NCBI RefSeq assembly: GCF_028640845.1
Contig: NC_080546.1
Coordinates: forward strand, 54,943,409-55,007,408
Direction: 5' to 3'
Length of the DNA stretch: 64,000 nt
Source of the DNA: Ahaetulla prasina
Taxonomy: Eukaryota; Chordata; Lepidosauria; Squamata; Colubridae
The translations under genes were made by a program, and so were the position numbers. Numbering within the stretch: the first letter of the stretch is position 1; every line of letters starts with the position of its first letter. Positions 44,888-55,930 of this stretch are shown here, in pieces. The notes beneath the pieces are model-generated. The model ran no database searches. It was given only the letters and a program-made list of their open reading frames with translations, and was not told the origin of the DNA.

Positions 44888-47163
44888 TGTGGGATTTTAA
44901 CTACCCTGACAACAACTGGGAGACAAGCTCTGCACCAAGTGGAAAATCCAACAGGTTCCTAACAAACCTAGCAGACAACTTTGTTTCCCAAAAAGTAGAG
45001 AGGGGAACAAGGGGATCAGCCATATTGGACTTAATTCTCACTAACAGAGATGAAATGATAGAAGGTGTTGAAGCTATAGGAATCTTGGGGGCAAGTGATC
45101 ACGCAAAATTGGAATTCAACATTATGCAAACACAAGTAGTAGAACAGAGTCAAACTAGAGTCTTGGACTTCAAGAGAGCTAATTTCAATAAACTCAGAGC
45201 TTGAGAAGGATTCCATGGATGAGAATCCTCAAGGGGAAAACAACACAAGAAGCTTGGGAAATTTTGAAAAGTGAGATTATAAAAGCCCAGTCTAGCACAA
45301 TAACAGTGAGGAAGAAAAATAATAGATCTCAAAAGAAACCAGCATGGATGCATAAAGAACTATCTGACAAATTGAAAGACAAAAAATACAAGTATAAAAA
45401 GTGAAAAGAGGGGCAAATAACTAAGGTAGGATATCAGCAAATAGCCGGAGCCTGTAAAGATGAAGTGAGGAAAGCTAAGGCTCACAATGAACAAAGGCTA
45501 GCAACAAAAGTAAAAAATAACAAAAAAAGCTTCTCCCAACATGTTAAAAACAAGAAAAAAGGCAATTGGTCCATTGCTGGGAGAAAGTGGCAAGCAGGTG
45601 ACAAGCAACAGGGAGAAAGCAGATCTACTTAACTCATTTTTTGTATCTGTCTTTACACAAAAGGAAACAACAATCCAACCTATCAAAAACAGCACCACAA
45701 AAAACAGATTAGGAACACAAGTTAAAATAGGGAAAAAAATGGTAAGTGGACATCTGTCTACCCTAGATGAGTTCAAATCACCAGGACCGAATGGATTACA
45801 CCCCAGAGTTCTGAAGGAACTGGCAGACGAAATCTCAGAACCACTGAACTATATCTTTCAAAGATCCTGGAGCACAGGGGAACTGCCAGAGGACTGGAAA
45901 AGAGTTGATGTAGTTCCCATCTTCAAAAAAGGGGAAAAAAACAGATCCAGGAAACTACAGACCTATCAGCCTAACCGTAATACCAGGGATGATTCTGGAA
46001 AAGATAATCAAGCAACGAATCACCGAACACCTAGAAGCAAACAAAGTAATAACCAAAAGCCAACATGGGTTTGTCAAAAACAGATCATGCCAGACTAATC
46101 TTATTGCATTCTTTGACAAAGTGACAAAATTAGTGGACCAGAGGAATGCTGTCGATATAATTTACTTGGACTTCAGTAAAGCATTTGATAAAGTAGACCA
46201 TAACCTACTACTAGATAAAGTAGAAAAATGTGGGTTAGACAGCACCACCACCAGATGGATTCGTAACTGGCTGACCAACCGCATTCAACATGTAGTCCTC
46301 AATGGAACTACATCCACATGGAGGGAAGTACGCAGTGGAGTACTCCAAGGCTCTGTTTTAGGCCTAGTATTCTTCAACATCTTCATCAATGACTTGGACG
46401 AGGGGATAGATGGGGAACTCATCAAATTTGCAGATGACACCAAGCTGGCAGGAAATAGCCAACACTCCAGAAGATAGGCTCAAGATACAGAAAGATCTTG
46501 AAAGACTAGAACATTGGGAGCTAGCTAACAAAATGAAATTCAGCAGTGAAAAAAGTAAGGTTCTACATTTAGGCCAAAAAAACAAAATGCACGGGTACCG
46601 GATATGTGGTACCTTGCTCAATAGTAGTACCTGTGAGAGGGATCTTGGAGTCCTAGTGGATAACCATTTTGATATGAGCCAGCAGTGTGCAGCAGCTGCC
46701 AAAAAAGCCAACACAGTTCTGGGCTGCATAAACAGGGATAGAATCAAGATCACGTGAAGTGTTAATACCACTTCATAATGCCTTGGTAAGGCCACACTTG
46801 GAATATTGCATTCAGTTTTGGTCGCCACGATGTAAAAAAGATGTTGAGAGTCTAGAAAGAGTGCAGAGAAGAGCAACAAAGATGATTAGGTGACTGGAGG
46901 CTAAAACATATGAAGAACGGTTGCAAGAACTCGGTATGCCTAGTTTAATAAAAAGAAGAACTAGGAGAGACATGATAGCAGTGTTCCAATACCTCAGGTT
47001 TTGCCACAGAAAAGAGGGAGTCAAACTATTCTCCAAAGCAGCTGAGGGTAGAACAAGAAGCAATGGGTGGAAACTAATCAAGGAGAGAAGCAACCTAGAA
47101 CTAAGGAGAAATTTCCTGACAGAACAATTAATCAGTGGAACAACTTGCCTGCAGAAGTTGTAA
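44888..47163 (+). pseudogene. CR1 ORF2: endonuclease/reverse transcriptase, degenerate
   Basis: In order: endonuclease end with DFNYPDNNW, LDLILTNRDEMIEG and GASDHAKLEF (44894-45120); the linker EKADLLNSFFVSVFT; RT motifs [52 protein letters not shown] and FADDTKLAG (about 46425-46450). Then KSKVLHLGQKN and the thumb-like region to a stop at 47161-47163. Frames switch repeatedly and stops occur at about 45204, 45404, 46098 and 46477, so it is dead. [10 protein letters not shown] and FADD are intact. Confidence 0.92.
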
Positions 47164-47299
47164 ATGCTCCAACACTGGAAATTTTTAAGAAAATGTTGGA
47201 TAACCATTTGTCTGAAATGGCATAGGGTTTCCTGCCTGGGCAGGGGGTTGGACTAGAAGACCTCCAAGGTCCCTTCCAACTCTGTTATTATTATTATTA
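44888..47299 (+). mobile_element. CR1 LINE, 5'-truncated, 2.4 kb
   Basis: It starts inside the endonuclease domain of ORF2 and runs to the typical CR1 3' end (GGTTGGACTAGAAGACCTCC, CCTTCCAACTCTG) with a (TTA)n tail at about 47284-47299. It is the longest CR1 in the window; smaller ends of the same family are at 20705, 28905 and 54735. Confidence 0.93.
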
Positions 47300-47649
47300 A
47301 CAATGAGAGTACCTCTCCATCTTTTTCTACAAGCTTGAGGAAATATATTACTGCTTAAACTTGTTTGTTTCCTTTTTCTTCTCACCAATTGATTGCCTTG
47401 TATCAAAATAAAAATAGCCCTGCGTGGAAGTAATAAATTGCCATAGAAGATCAGATAATAAGTTTTAATTTTATGTAACAAAAATGGTATTGGACAATCC
47501 TGAAGTTGGTATACTCAGATGATCAGAAGAAGTAGTAGTAATGTTAAGAAAACTGTGAAGGATAAGAAATATAAGTAAAATGCAAATAAAGGCATATTAG
47601 GACAGTTTTCTATATAGTGCCTAAAGAGAAAGAAGAAAATGTGACAGTT
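47300..47649. other. AT-rich non-coding sequence
   Basis: Nothing recognisable. Confidence 0.4.
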
Positions 47650-47802
47650 GTCTGGATCAGCGGTCACCAACCGGTGGTCCGTGAGAAAATTTTGGTAGTC
47701 TGCAGAAAAATTATTTGCATTTTTTATATTGCAGTAAATCAGGGGTCCTCAAACTATGGCTCCTGGGCTAGATACGTGCAATGAATGCTTGTGTTGCTGC
47801 AG

Positions 47803-48301
47803 TCATCCCCTTGACGGTCTTTTTGTGCAGGGCAGAAATTCCAACTTGGGGTCTGCTTCAGCCTTCTGGTGCGTGGCTTTGGGCAAAGGCTGGAGGGAAG
47901 CACCACTGGTGGCGAAGTGCTGGAGGGCCTTGTTCCAGTGGAACTCCATCATGGTCTGGAACTGGCTGACTATCTCAGCCCGTTGAGCCTCCAGGCATCG
48001 GTACCTGGCCTTACACTCCCCGCAGGTCTTCCCTCTGCTTGGAAAGCCTATGCTCGTAGTCGTTAGTGAGATGCTTCTGCTGAGTCTCTTCAGTCAGATC
48101 CAATTTGAACTGAGCGAGCTGTTTTGCCAACTCTTTCTTGTGGTGGCTGCTTAGCTCAAACAGCTCCTTAGGGCCCCAACAGGCTGCTTCCTGTTGGGGC
48201 CCTAAGGAGCCTGAGCAGGCAGGCAAGGAGTGGTTGGGAGGGGAGGGGCGAGTAGAGGCTGGTGAGGCGCCCTTCACCATGAGTGACATCAAGTTGGACA
48301 T
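47803..48301 (-). pseudogene. Coding-derived fragment inside hAT element, source gene unidentified
   Basis: From 48301 downward the frame reads HHKKELAKQLAQFKLDLTEE, then QQKHLTNDYEHRLSKQREDL. After a one-base frameshift near 48013 it continues ECKARYRCLEAQRAEIVSQF and QTMMEFHWNKALQHFATSGA to a stop at 47803-47805. The composition (Gln/Glu/Lys/Leu heptads, then aromatic residues) looks like a real coiled-coil protein, not chance. The first 30 or so residues are low complexity and cross the 48163-48210 palindrome. I cannot name the parental gene. It is broken and lacks a credible promoter. Confidence 0.55.
48163..48210. repeat. Perfect 21-bp palindrome with 6-base loop
   Basis: Arms 48163-48183 and 48190-48210 are exact reverse complements, starting GCTCCTTAGGGCCCCAACAG, around CTGCTT. 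The high G+C makes a very stable hairpin. Confidence 0.97.
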
Positions 48302-48789
48302 CTAGTTGGCCACACTCACCCAGCAGGTCATTAGGCAGATCATATTAGTGGTCCGTGGGATTTCAAATTATGAAGTTAGTGGTCCCTGAGGTCCGAAAGG
48401 TTGGTGACCCTTGGTCTGGATTATGCAAAGCAACAAAAAACTGTGGAAAGATATCTTTAGCATGGAAATAGTCAACATGGCGGAAAGAATGAACATAGTA
48501 GTTTTCTAATGCCAGTTTCATAACCAAATGAATAACTCATGATAATGTAAAAGAATGTGAATACCAAGGCGTGTTGAATGAAAGTAAGTTGACTCTTGGC
48601 AACTTTATAGGTAAGTGCTCTCCATGCTACCATGTCAAGCATTGTTAAATTGTTTTGTATCAGATTTGATGTTATCAAGTAAGCATGTTCTTTGCTTGCT
48701 CCTCCTCCTTGTTCCACTAATCATTCCAAGCAACATTGCCTTCTCCAATGACTTTGCACATATGACATGACCAAAGTAAATCAGATGTA

Positions 48790-49162
48790 ACGTATATACT
48801 CGAATATAAGCCGATCCGAGTATAAGCCGAAGTCCCCAATTTTACCCCAAAAAACTGGGGTAAACTGGGGACTCGAGTATAAGCCGAGGGAGGGAAATGA
48901 GGCAGCTACCGGTCAGGGAAAGCCTCCCTCCCTCAGCCGAGAAGGCTGGCGGCTCCCCCGCCCCGCCCTCTCACTGCACCGGCAGGGCTTCCCCGCGCTA
49001 ATGCAAAAGCCCGCCAAGTTTGCACCATCCGGTATAATGTGAAAAAAAGAAGAAAAAAAAAAACTCGAGTATAAGCCGTATATACTCGAGTATAAGCCGA
49101 GGGGACGTTTTTCAGCACAAAAAACGTGCTGAAAAACTCGGCTTATACTCGAGTATATACGG
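48790..49162. mobile_element. TA-flanked inverted-repeat element (373 bp)
   Basis: The termini are CGTATATACTCGAATATAAG and, in complement, CCGTATATACTCGAGTATAA, with TA on both sides (48788-48789 and 49163-49164). Inside are further copies of the TATACTCGAGTATAAGCCG motif, a GC-rich core, and a hairpin at about 49112-49135 (arm TTTTTCAGCAC). It has no coding capacity. The partner copy at 34925-35199 is nearly identical over 270 bp. Confidence 0.85.
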
Positions 49163-49164
49163 TA

Positions 49165-49849
49165 GTCTTATGATTTTAGGTTTTAGTGATGTGTCTGGTT
49201 TTATACAATTTAATACCTTTCTGTTAATTACTCTGGCTACCTGTGGTATATGCAATCATTTATGCCAGCATCACAATTGTTGTTATTAAGCATATAATAT
49301 TTTACAGAAGAGTAAGTGTAGAAGCCAAACGTATCAAGTGATGGCTAAAAAATATGAGATCCCACAGAAAGGCTGTGATTGTATGTGTCAGGGTCCGACA
49401 GTATGTATATTAATTGACCTGCAAGTAACGTTCTATAATACAGGTCACCTCTTACAAAACAATAACAAATTGTGTTTTTCATTTGTAAGAAATAGCAGCC
49501 AGCTTTCATAGATGAAATTAGAGAAACAAAGCAGCAATTCTAAATATACTTAACTAACCTGTCATAACATAATTTGATTTATTCTTGAACAAATATGCAC
49601 AGGATTGTAAGAAATATATTTATAAGCTTCCACAAACTAGAGCTTCAAGCCAACAAAACTGAATAAATGACACAAATCCTTAGGGAAAGAAAAAATTGCC
49701 TATGAGTACAAAGAAAGCAAAAGGCTATGAAATGCAAAAGTCCAATAAGCCTCCAATATTCTTTTCCAAGATCAAGTGTATACAAATGTTATTTTGCACA
49801 CACACACACGTATGCTTGTATGTATGTATGTATATATATATGTCACATT
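49165..49849. other. AT-rich non-coding sequence
   Basis: A CA/TATG microsatellite lies at about 49797-49841; nothing else is recognised. Confidence 0.4.
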
Positions 49850-51320
49850 TCTATACTGTCCATCTCAAGGGATTCTGGGCAGTTTACAAATAAACTATAA
49901 AAAGATGTATATTAAAAACAATATTAAAACAGTTAATTAAAAATTATAAAAGTTTAAAAAAGCGGAGGCTGTGCCTTTCATGCCACCAATCGCACCCAGG
50001 ATTTAGTGCCACTCTTAGATCTCCTTATAAGTTGACAGAACTAGGTCTTGGTGCTTTTTCAAAAAGTGGGGGCATCCCTCATCTCTGGGGAAAGATGTTC
50101 CATAGGATAGGCCACCAGCAGAGAAGAGACTCTTCCTAGACCCCACCAGGAAAAACTCTTTAGGCAATGGGGTTTGCAACATACTGTCCCTGCTTGATTG
50201 GTGGGATGGATCAATGAGATAGGGACAAGACAATTTCTCAGGTAACCTGGTCCCATTCCTCTTAAAGTTAGGCAAATACCATAACTGCTAGCTTTCCAGA
50301 AATAGTTGAAGATTGAATTGTTTTAGAAAGCATTTTGCAACTCAGATCTCTTACCACTGCAATCATGTTTTTGATGGTGTTTAGATTTTTTATGAAATCT
50401 TTAGGTTATTTTGAAATTCACCCATATGAGATGAAGATGGGAGAACCTTGCTAACAGAGTACCCAACTATCCAGAGCCCCTAATTCTTGCTTAGTTGAGT
50501 CAAAGTCCATTGTGGCCATCCAATTCATACAACCTCCAGGCACTCGGGGAGGACATTCACAGCATCCCTCAGATAGCTCAGGATAGAGAATATAAAGCTA
50601 AGTATCATCAGCATATTGATATCTCATCCCAAACCATTGGACAACCTTAACTGAGTCCTGGCGTACCCTATAAAGAAGGGTTAGATTTCCTCCATTAATA
50701 ATGATTGGAACCAACCTCAGAGTAAAGAGAAGAATCAGAACAATGCAGTATTGTCCACTCCTAACTCTTGAAGCCAGTCTAGAAGGATGCCATGATGTGT
50801 TTTTATCAAAAGCCACTGGGAAGTCAAGAAGAGGAAAGATAGATGAACAACTATGCCGTTCCTGCCAGAGATCACCCAAGAGTGTGATTAATACCCTCTC
50901 GGTCCATGTCCCAGCCAGAACACTGAAAGAAATCTAGATAATCCATTTCATCAAGTTTCTTTTCAAGCTGACAAGCAATAACATCTAAAAAGGGAAAGTT
51001 GGAGCCTGAACAAAATATGTCCATGCTACTTGGGTCAAGCAATGGTACCTTCAGAAGAGAGTGAATGTTCACCTCAACAGCCAGTTGGACCAGGCCCTCC
51101 ATCAAAAAAGAAGTAATCACCACCCAGACTTAAGCAAATGTTCTCACTTGAGCAGCATTAACCAACCAGGAGGGGTACAGATGTAGCCAATTAGCAGCTA
51201 CAAAGGCCCTGTCCATTTCCTCAGGTTGAAATAGTTTAGATTCCCCCCAGACAGCCTCTAGGACAGCCCCATAACCATTGGTTCTGGCCCCAGGCCAGAG
51301 TCCAATGAACAATGAGTATG
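49850..51320 (-). mobile_element. Ancient decayed retroelement, probable LINE
   Basis: On the minus strand a frame near 50598-50640 reads FGMRYQYADDT and continues past a stop as QLYILYPELSE, which fits the YADD box of a CR1/L2/L3-type reverse transcriptase. The surrounding sequence has no microsatellites and a composition unlike the neighbours, but is too worn to follow the protein. Boundaries are estimates and the family is not named. Confidence 0.4.
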
Positions 51321-52779
51321 AGTGACTTTACTTTATCTGTAAGATGCACAACATATTCCACAAGCAATTCTGTAGGCAAAGCTTAGTATTATTCTCTCTA
51401 GGGAGAGATTTAGTTACTCAAAAACAGAACCAGGCAGGCAGTTTATCTTTGCAGCAAGCAATCTAATAATCCAGCCACCATTGCTGCTGGCTCCAATCCA
51501 CCAGGGTTACTCTCCAAGCTGCATTCTTAGGAGTAGGTAAGGAGGTAAGGAGATGGCTTCGGGTGCCACACATAGTTACTTTCCAAACTGTCTTTAAGCT
51601 CAGCCAAAGATATAAACTGCATGAGCAGATAGAAGCCCAAACAGGAACTACCCGAAAACTCACTATTACCATTCAGAATAAATCTCTACAATATATTAAA
51701 ATCCTCCAACCAACAGGACCTGTTCCCAGCATATATTCCAGCTGGACACCAAATATATTTTATAGTACGTATGCTGGAGCATATATTATACAGATCCTGA
51801 AACTTTCAGTTCAGTTTGTTATAATTCCATGATGCATGGTTTGGAGCAATAGCTCCTTTGAAGACAATACAATTAAAACAGATGGTCTTAAAATCTACAT
51901 GTTGATTTGTCTGAGAAACTTGTCAAGAAAGTGGTTTTCGTTACTTCATAGAATGAAGTAACATAATTTTTTCCTCCCTTACCTTCCACTTTAAGGAGAA
52001 TGGTATTGCCTGGCTTTTTTCTGACCACAGAGTTCATAAAAATAGAAGTATGTATATAAGAATAGTAATGTTATTCCAATAGTCCACAAGCTAGTGTATA
52101 TGCCTTTATGCTTAGGTACATTTCAAGATTTCAACAGCAAGGTATAAATGTTGATCCCTTCATTTCTACATTTCTTTTACTGTTTAATTGTTTAATTACT
52201 AATTTTGGCCAAAAAATTTCTAAGATTTATGACAAAACAGTTAACAGTGAACAAGCTGCCATTTACAATTACACCTGCAGAAAGTTAACAAACAACTATA
52301 GCTATTTATTTTTAACTTTGGCAAATTTCAAAGAAAAGTATAGTTCCTTACATTAAAAATTAAAATTAATTAAGATATGTAATATTACATGTCTTGTACA
52401 TTGTTATGTATTAATTAGTTTAAAAATAAAAATATCTACTTTAAATAAATGTGTGTGTGTGTGTGCAAACATGAACTTATCTCAACATATTCATTTAATC
52501 CATATCTCTCTCCTGGGCAAATTCTGGAGCATGCTATATAAATGCCTGTTTTGTTTGCAAATTGAGCTGAGGGAAATTTGTGGCAGTGAACCATGTGTCA
52601 AGTCTTTATTCAAAAAGCTTTATTTTATTTCTTATTTACAAACTATGAAAATGATCTTGAATCAATTAACTGGATTTTTAGAGAAAGCAAAGTCAACTGC
52701 AGGAATCACTATAACTATTACTTAGCTTTTCTTCAGTGTTGACACACTTTTCTTATTTCAAAATACAGACCAAGAACTG
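51321..52779. other. AT-rich non-coding sequence
   Basis: A short (GT)n occurs at 52449-52464. Nothing else is recognised. Confidence 0.35.
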
Positions 52780-53170
52780 TTTGGTGTCGTTAATAAAAGT
52801 TCAGTATTAAGCAACAATTCGGCCCTTTAAATATTCGGTATCTAATTGGTTTTGCTGGGGCAAACTGCCTTAATTGTGACAACAGAAAGAAACGGCTGCC
52901 CCACTGGGACAATGTTCTGTAAGGTTAATAGAAGGTAATTCTAACCAACTCTATTTCCTCCCAGACTTGTAAAATTATTTATATAGATTATTTAATTGGA
53001 CTGTAACATTCATGTATCTTTTAAAAAAACACTGCATGAATAACCGAATGAGTTCTTTCATCTGTCTAACAGTCAATGGTTTACATAGATTTATATCTTT
53101 AAACAGAGAACAAATGGTTCAAACATAACTGCATACCTCTCAGTGTAGTCAAATAATGAACTAAAAAAAA
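52780..53170. promoter_or_regulatory. Candidate conserved non-coding element
   Basis: A block of complex, transposon-free sequence with unusual retention of CpG (TTCGGCCC, TTCGGTA, AACGGC) and several homeodomain-type TAATTG/ATTTA cores (for example TCTAATTGG near 52840 and TTAATTGGA near 52990). It codes for nothing. Conservation is suspected from texture only; no alignment was possible. Confidence 0.25.
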
Positions 53171-54734
53171 AGATCAATGCATTTTTTTTTCAGTAATAAA
53201 GGACATTGTCAAATGCAAAAAAAGAGAGACTTTTCTAAAGAAAAGATCATTGGTTCACTTTTGACATTTTTTCCATAAAGGTATTTAAAAGGAAATGGTT
53301 CATGACCTTAGCAAACTTAGGAATCACTTCTGAAAGGAGTTAGCTGTACTTGCCAATCTGAGTGGTCATTGCACTTAATAGAAAGCGTTAAATTGAATTA
53401 TGGAAAATCCTTTGGGTTAAGCTAGTTTATATTAATTTATAAAATATCACAAAATGTTATGTTATAAAGAAAACATACACTTAAAATTCATTTAAATGGA
53501 TGCAATTTCACCTTTCATGTTAACAGAAAACGGAATATAATCAAAAATTAAACAGGGAAATCTAACACTGCAAGATAAATGTTAATATTTATATTGGTAT
53601 AATTATAATTATGTTTACTGCTGTTTATTTTGAAATCCTCCTTTGCACTTATCCAAATTCTTTTTATTTTTCAATACAAGGCAGGCAATCAATGGAGGAC
53701 TTCTGCTTTCATCATACTTATGAAATCAGTAGTGGGCCACAAATGCCACTCCTTTGCAACATGTTTGCAACTGTGCAAGACTTGTAGATGGTGTTTGTGT
53801 TACTGTGCTGCTCTGGTCAGTTTAACACTCTCCCACCACTTACCTTCACTTCCCACCAACGTCACTCTAGTCAATAAAAGCATTAATTTGGCTTTTCCTT
53901 ATTAAGAAAACCATTTCAATTCACAGCTTACAAGCAAAAGGTAGGTAGGGCTGCTAAATCCATTACTATTTTAAAATGCATTTGCCACTAATATGAAGGA
54001 AGTTGTTTAGAACACCATGCGGACAGAACCTCTGCTCTTTATTATTTCAATTAAGCCTGGAAGTCATCTGTTTGTTTATTATTTAATCAACATAGATGGC
54101 ACCCAAGCCACCCATTGCAACTCTGGGCAATTACTTAGACTAAAGGCTGCTCTGCACAACCAGGGCATTCAATTCAGTAGGAGCCACTATTTTTTAAAAA
54201 AACCAGGGATGATCAACTTCATCCTCCACATGTTCCCAGCCCACAGAGAAACCAATATCCCCTTGTTTCTTCCAGCTACATGTCAAAAATAGTATTTGCT
54301 GACTAGTGTAAGGTCAAACAATGCTGCCCTCCATCATTGTAGGCAGCCCCTTCCACTCTGGTTGACTACTACAAGCTGTAGGGAAGGAATGTCTTCCTAA
54401 TTACTAATTCTGCTTTTCATCAGTATTACATCCTGGACTGCTGAGTGATGAAGAGATAGATATTTGTTTATTTAGCTTGTTTAGCTGGTAAACAATAACT
54501 ATTAACTAGTTTCTCCTTATAGCCCAAATGACAGGAAACATGATTATGCTGTGATATTTTGGTTAGTCTTACTGATGTGGATTTTTTTTTCCATTTTGTT
54601 TTCAAGCAAATGAAATAAATAATAATTCTGTCAGCTTCTTCTTTACCACAAGTTCCAAGAACAGCAAGTCAAGTGTCTTTCTTTTTCTGGTCCACTAATT
54701 GCTTTATGTAGATTACAAGTACAAGAGGTCTCAG
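53171..54734. other. Non-coding sequence
   Basis: No gene or transposon is recognised. Confidence 0.4.
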
Positions 54735-54815
54735 TAAATCTGAGGGTAAAGCAAGAGAAGATCCACTAGAAGATCTCTGAGACCCCTTCCAACTCTATTA
54801 TTCTATTATTCTCTG
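54735..54815 (+). mobile_element. CR1 LINE 3' end fragment
   Basis: CACTAGAAGATCTCTGAGAC and CCCTTCCAACTCTATTATTC followed by an ATTCT-like tail: the extreme 3' end of a CR1 copy. Confidence 0.75.
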
Positions 54816-55032
54816 TGTTCGAAATAGAGAAAATGCATAAAATGGTCTTACAGTGGTAATTACTTATGTTTGGTGTTTGTTTTCCCACATGGTGAGAGGG
54901 TAATGATGCAGAGGAATCTACTAGTAGTCCCCAACTTTTCTAGATCCACGGACTGGCAGTGGGGGAAGGGCATAGTTTTGCACATACAACCTAATCCTGT
55001 GCATGTGCATGTAATATGAATATTACCTTACA

Positions 55033-55662
55033 GACGACCCCCATCCCGTTAAAAACCTTGGAGTTTTCATGTCAAATGATCTAAGTGCCAAAGCCCACTG
55101 CAACTACATAGCAAAAAAAGCTCTAAGAGTTGTAAACCTAATTTTGCGTAGCTTCTTTTCCAAAAACACCACACTACTAACCAGAGCATATAAAACATTT
55201 GCTAGACCAATTCTAGAATACAGCTCACCTGTTTGGAACCCTCACCACATCTCTGACATCAATACAATTGAACGTGTCCAGAAATATTTTACAAGAAGAG
55301 TTCTCCAGTCCTCTGAAAACAACAAAATACCTTATCCCACCAGACTTGAAATCCTAGGCTTAGAAAACTTGGAACTCCGTCACCTTCGACAAGACCCAAG
55401 TTTAACTCACAGAATCATCTATTGTAATGTCCTTCCTGTCAAAGACTACTTCAGCTTTAATTGTAATAATACAAGGGCAACCAATAGATTTAAACTTAAT
55501 GTAAACCGCTTTAATCTAGATTGCAGAAAATATGACTTCTGCAACAGAATCATCAGTGCTTGGAATACTTTACCTGACTCTGTGGTCTCTTCCCATAATC
55601 CTAAAAGCTTTAACCAAAAACTTTCTACTATTGACCTCACCCCATTCCTAAGAGGACCATAA
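55033..55662 (+). pseudogene. LINE reverse transcriptase C-terminal region, open but truncated
   Basis: About 210 codons are open without a break: HPVKNLGVFMSNDLSAKAHC, then LLTRAYKTFARPILEYSSPV, NTIERVQKYFTRRVLQSSE, RLEILGLENLELRHLRQDPS, and an end at STIDLTPFLRGP. This is the part after the catalytic palm, and the polymerase and endonuclease are missing. An intact frame over this length suggests a recent, dead-on-arrival insertion. The ATG at 55069 is just an internal methionine. Confidence 0.85.
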
Positions 55663-55781
55663 GGGGCGTGCATAAGCGCACAAACGTGCCTACCGTTCCT
55701 GTCCTATTGTTTTTCTTTTCTTCTTCCTATATATGTTTATATGTGTATATACTATATAATCTTTTTGTATGATGTTGTGAC

Positions 55782-55820
<39 letters not shown>

Positions 55821-55821
55821 A
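55033..55821 (+). mobile_element. CR1/Rex1-group LINE, 5'-truncated, nested in hAT
   Basis: Coding region to the stop at 55660-55662, then a 3' UTR and a long (AAAT)n tail (about 55782-55821). It shares protein and UTR with 528-1168 (for example GGGGCGTGCATAAG after the stop). It inserted into the hAT-type element. Confidence 0.9.
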
Positions 55822-55930
55822 TGTGCAAATGGAGCTTTGCATATTTGTCTACCACTTGCACAGCCCAGTTTCCAATGGACCATAGACCAGTAGCGGTCCA
55901 CAGACTGGGAGTTGGGAACCCTTTCACTAG

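Larger units (their letters stand above)
47658..48413. mobile_element. hAT-type element with captured coding-like cargo (756 bp)
   Basis: The termini are CAGCGGTCACCAACC and, in complement, GGTTGGTGACCCTTG. A perfect 8-bp duplication GTCTGGAT flanks it (47650-47657 and 48414-48421). At 47740 a second hAT-like terminus, CAGGGGTCCTCAAACTATGG, appears, so one element may be nested in another, but I found no clear inner duplication. The middle is GC-rich and reads as decayed protein-coding sequence on the minus strand. No transposase is present. Confidence 0.9.
54925..55922. mobile_element. hAT-type element split by a LINE
   Basis: The left end is TAGTCCCCAACTTTTCTAGA, and the right end, in complement, is similar (GGTTCCCAACTCCCAGTCTG). 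A weak 8-bp duplication (TCTACTAG at 54917-54924, TTCACTAG at 55923-55930; 6 of 8 match) indicates an older insertion. The CR1/Rex1-group LINE at 55033-55821 lies inside. Without it the element is only about 210 bp. Confidence 0.7.

Noticed and set aside
55069..55662. 197-codon open frame as a host gene
   Set aside because: It is the C-terminal part of a LINE with a second copy at 528-1168 and an A-rich tail.
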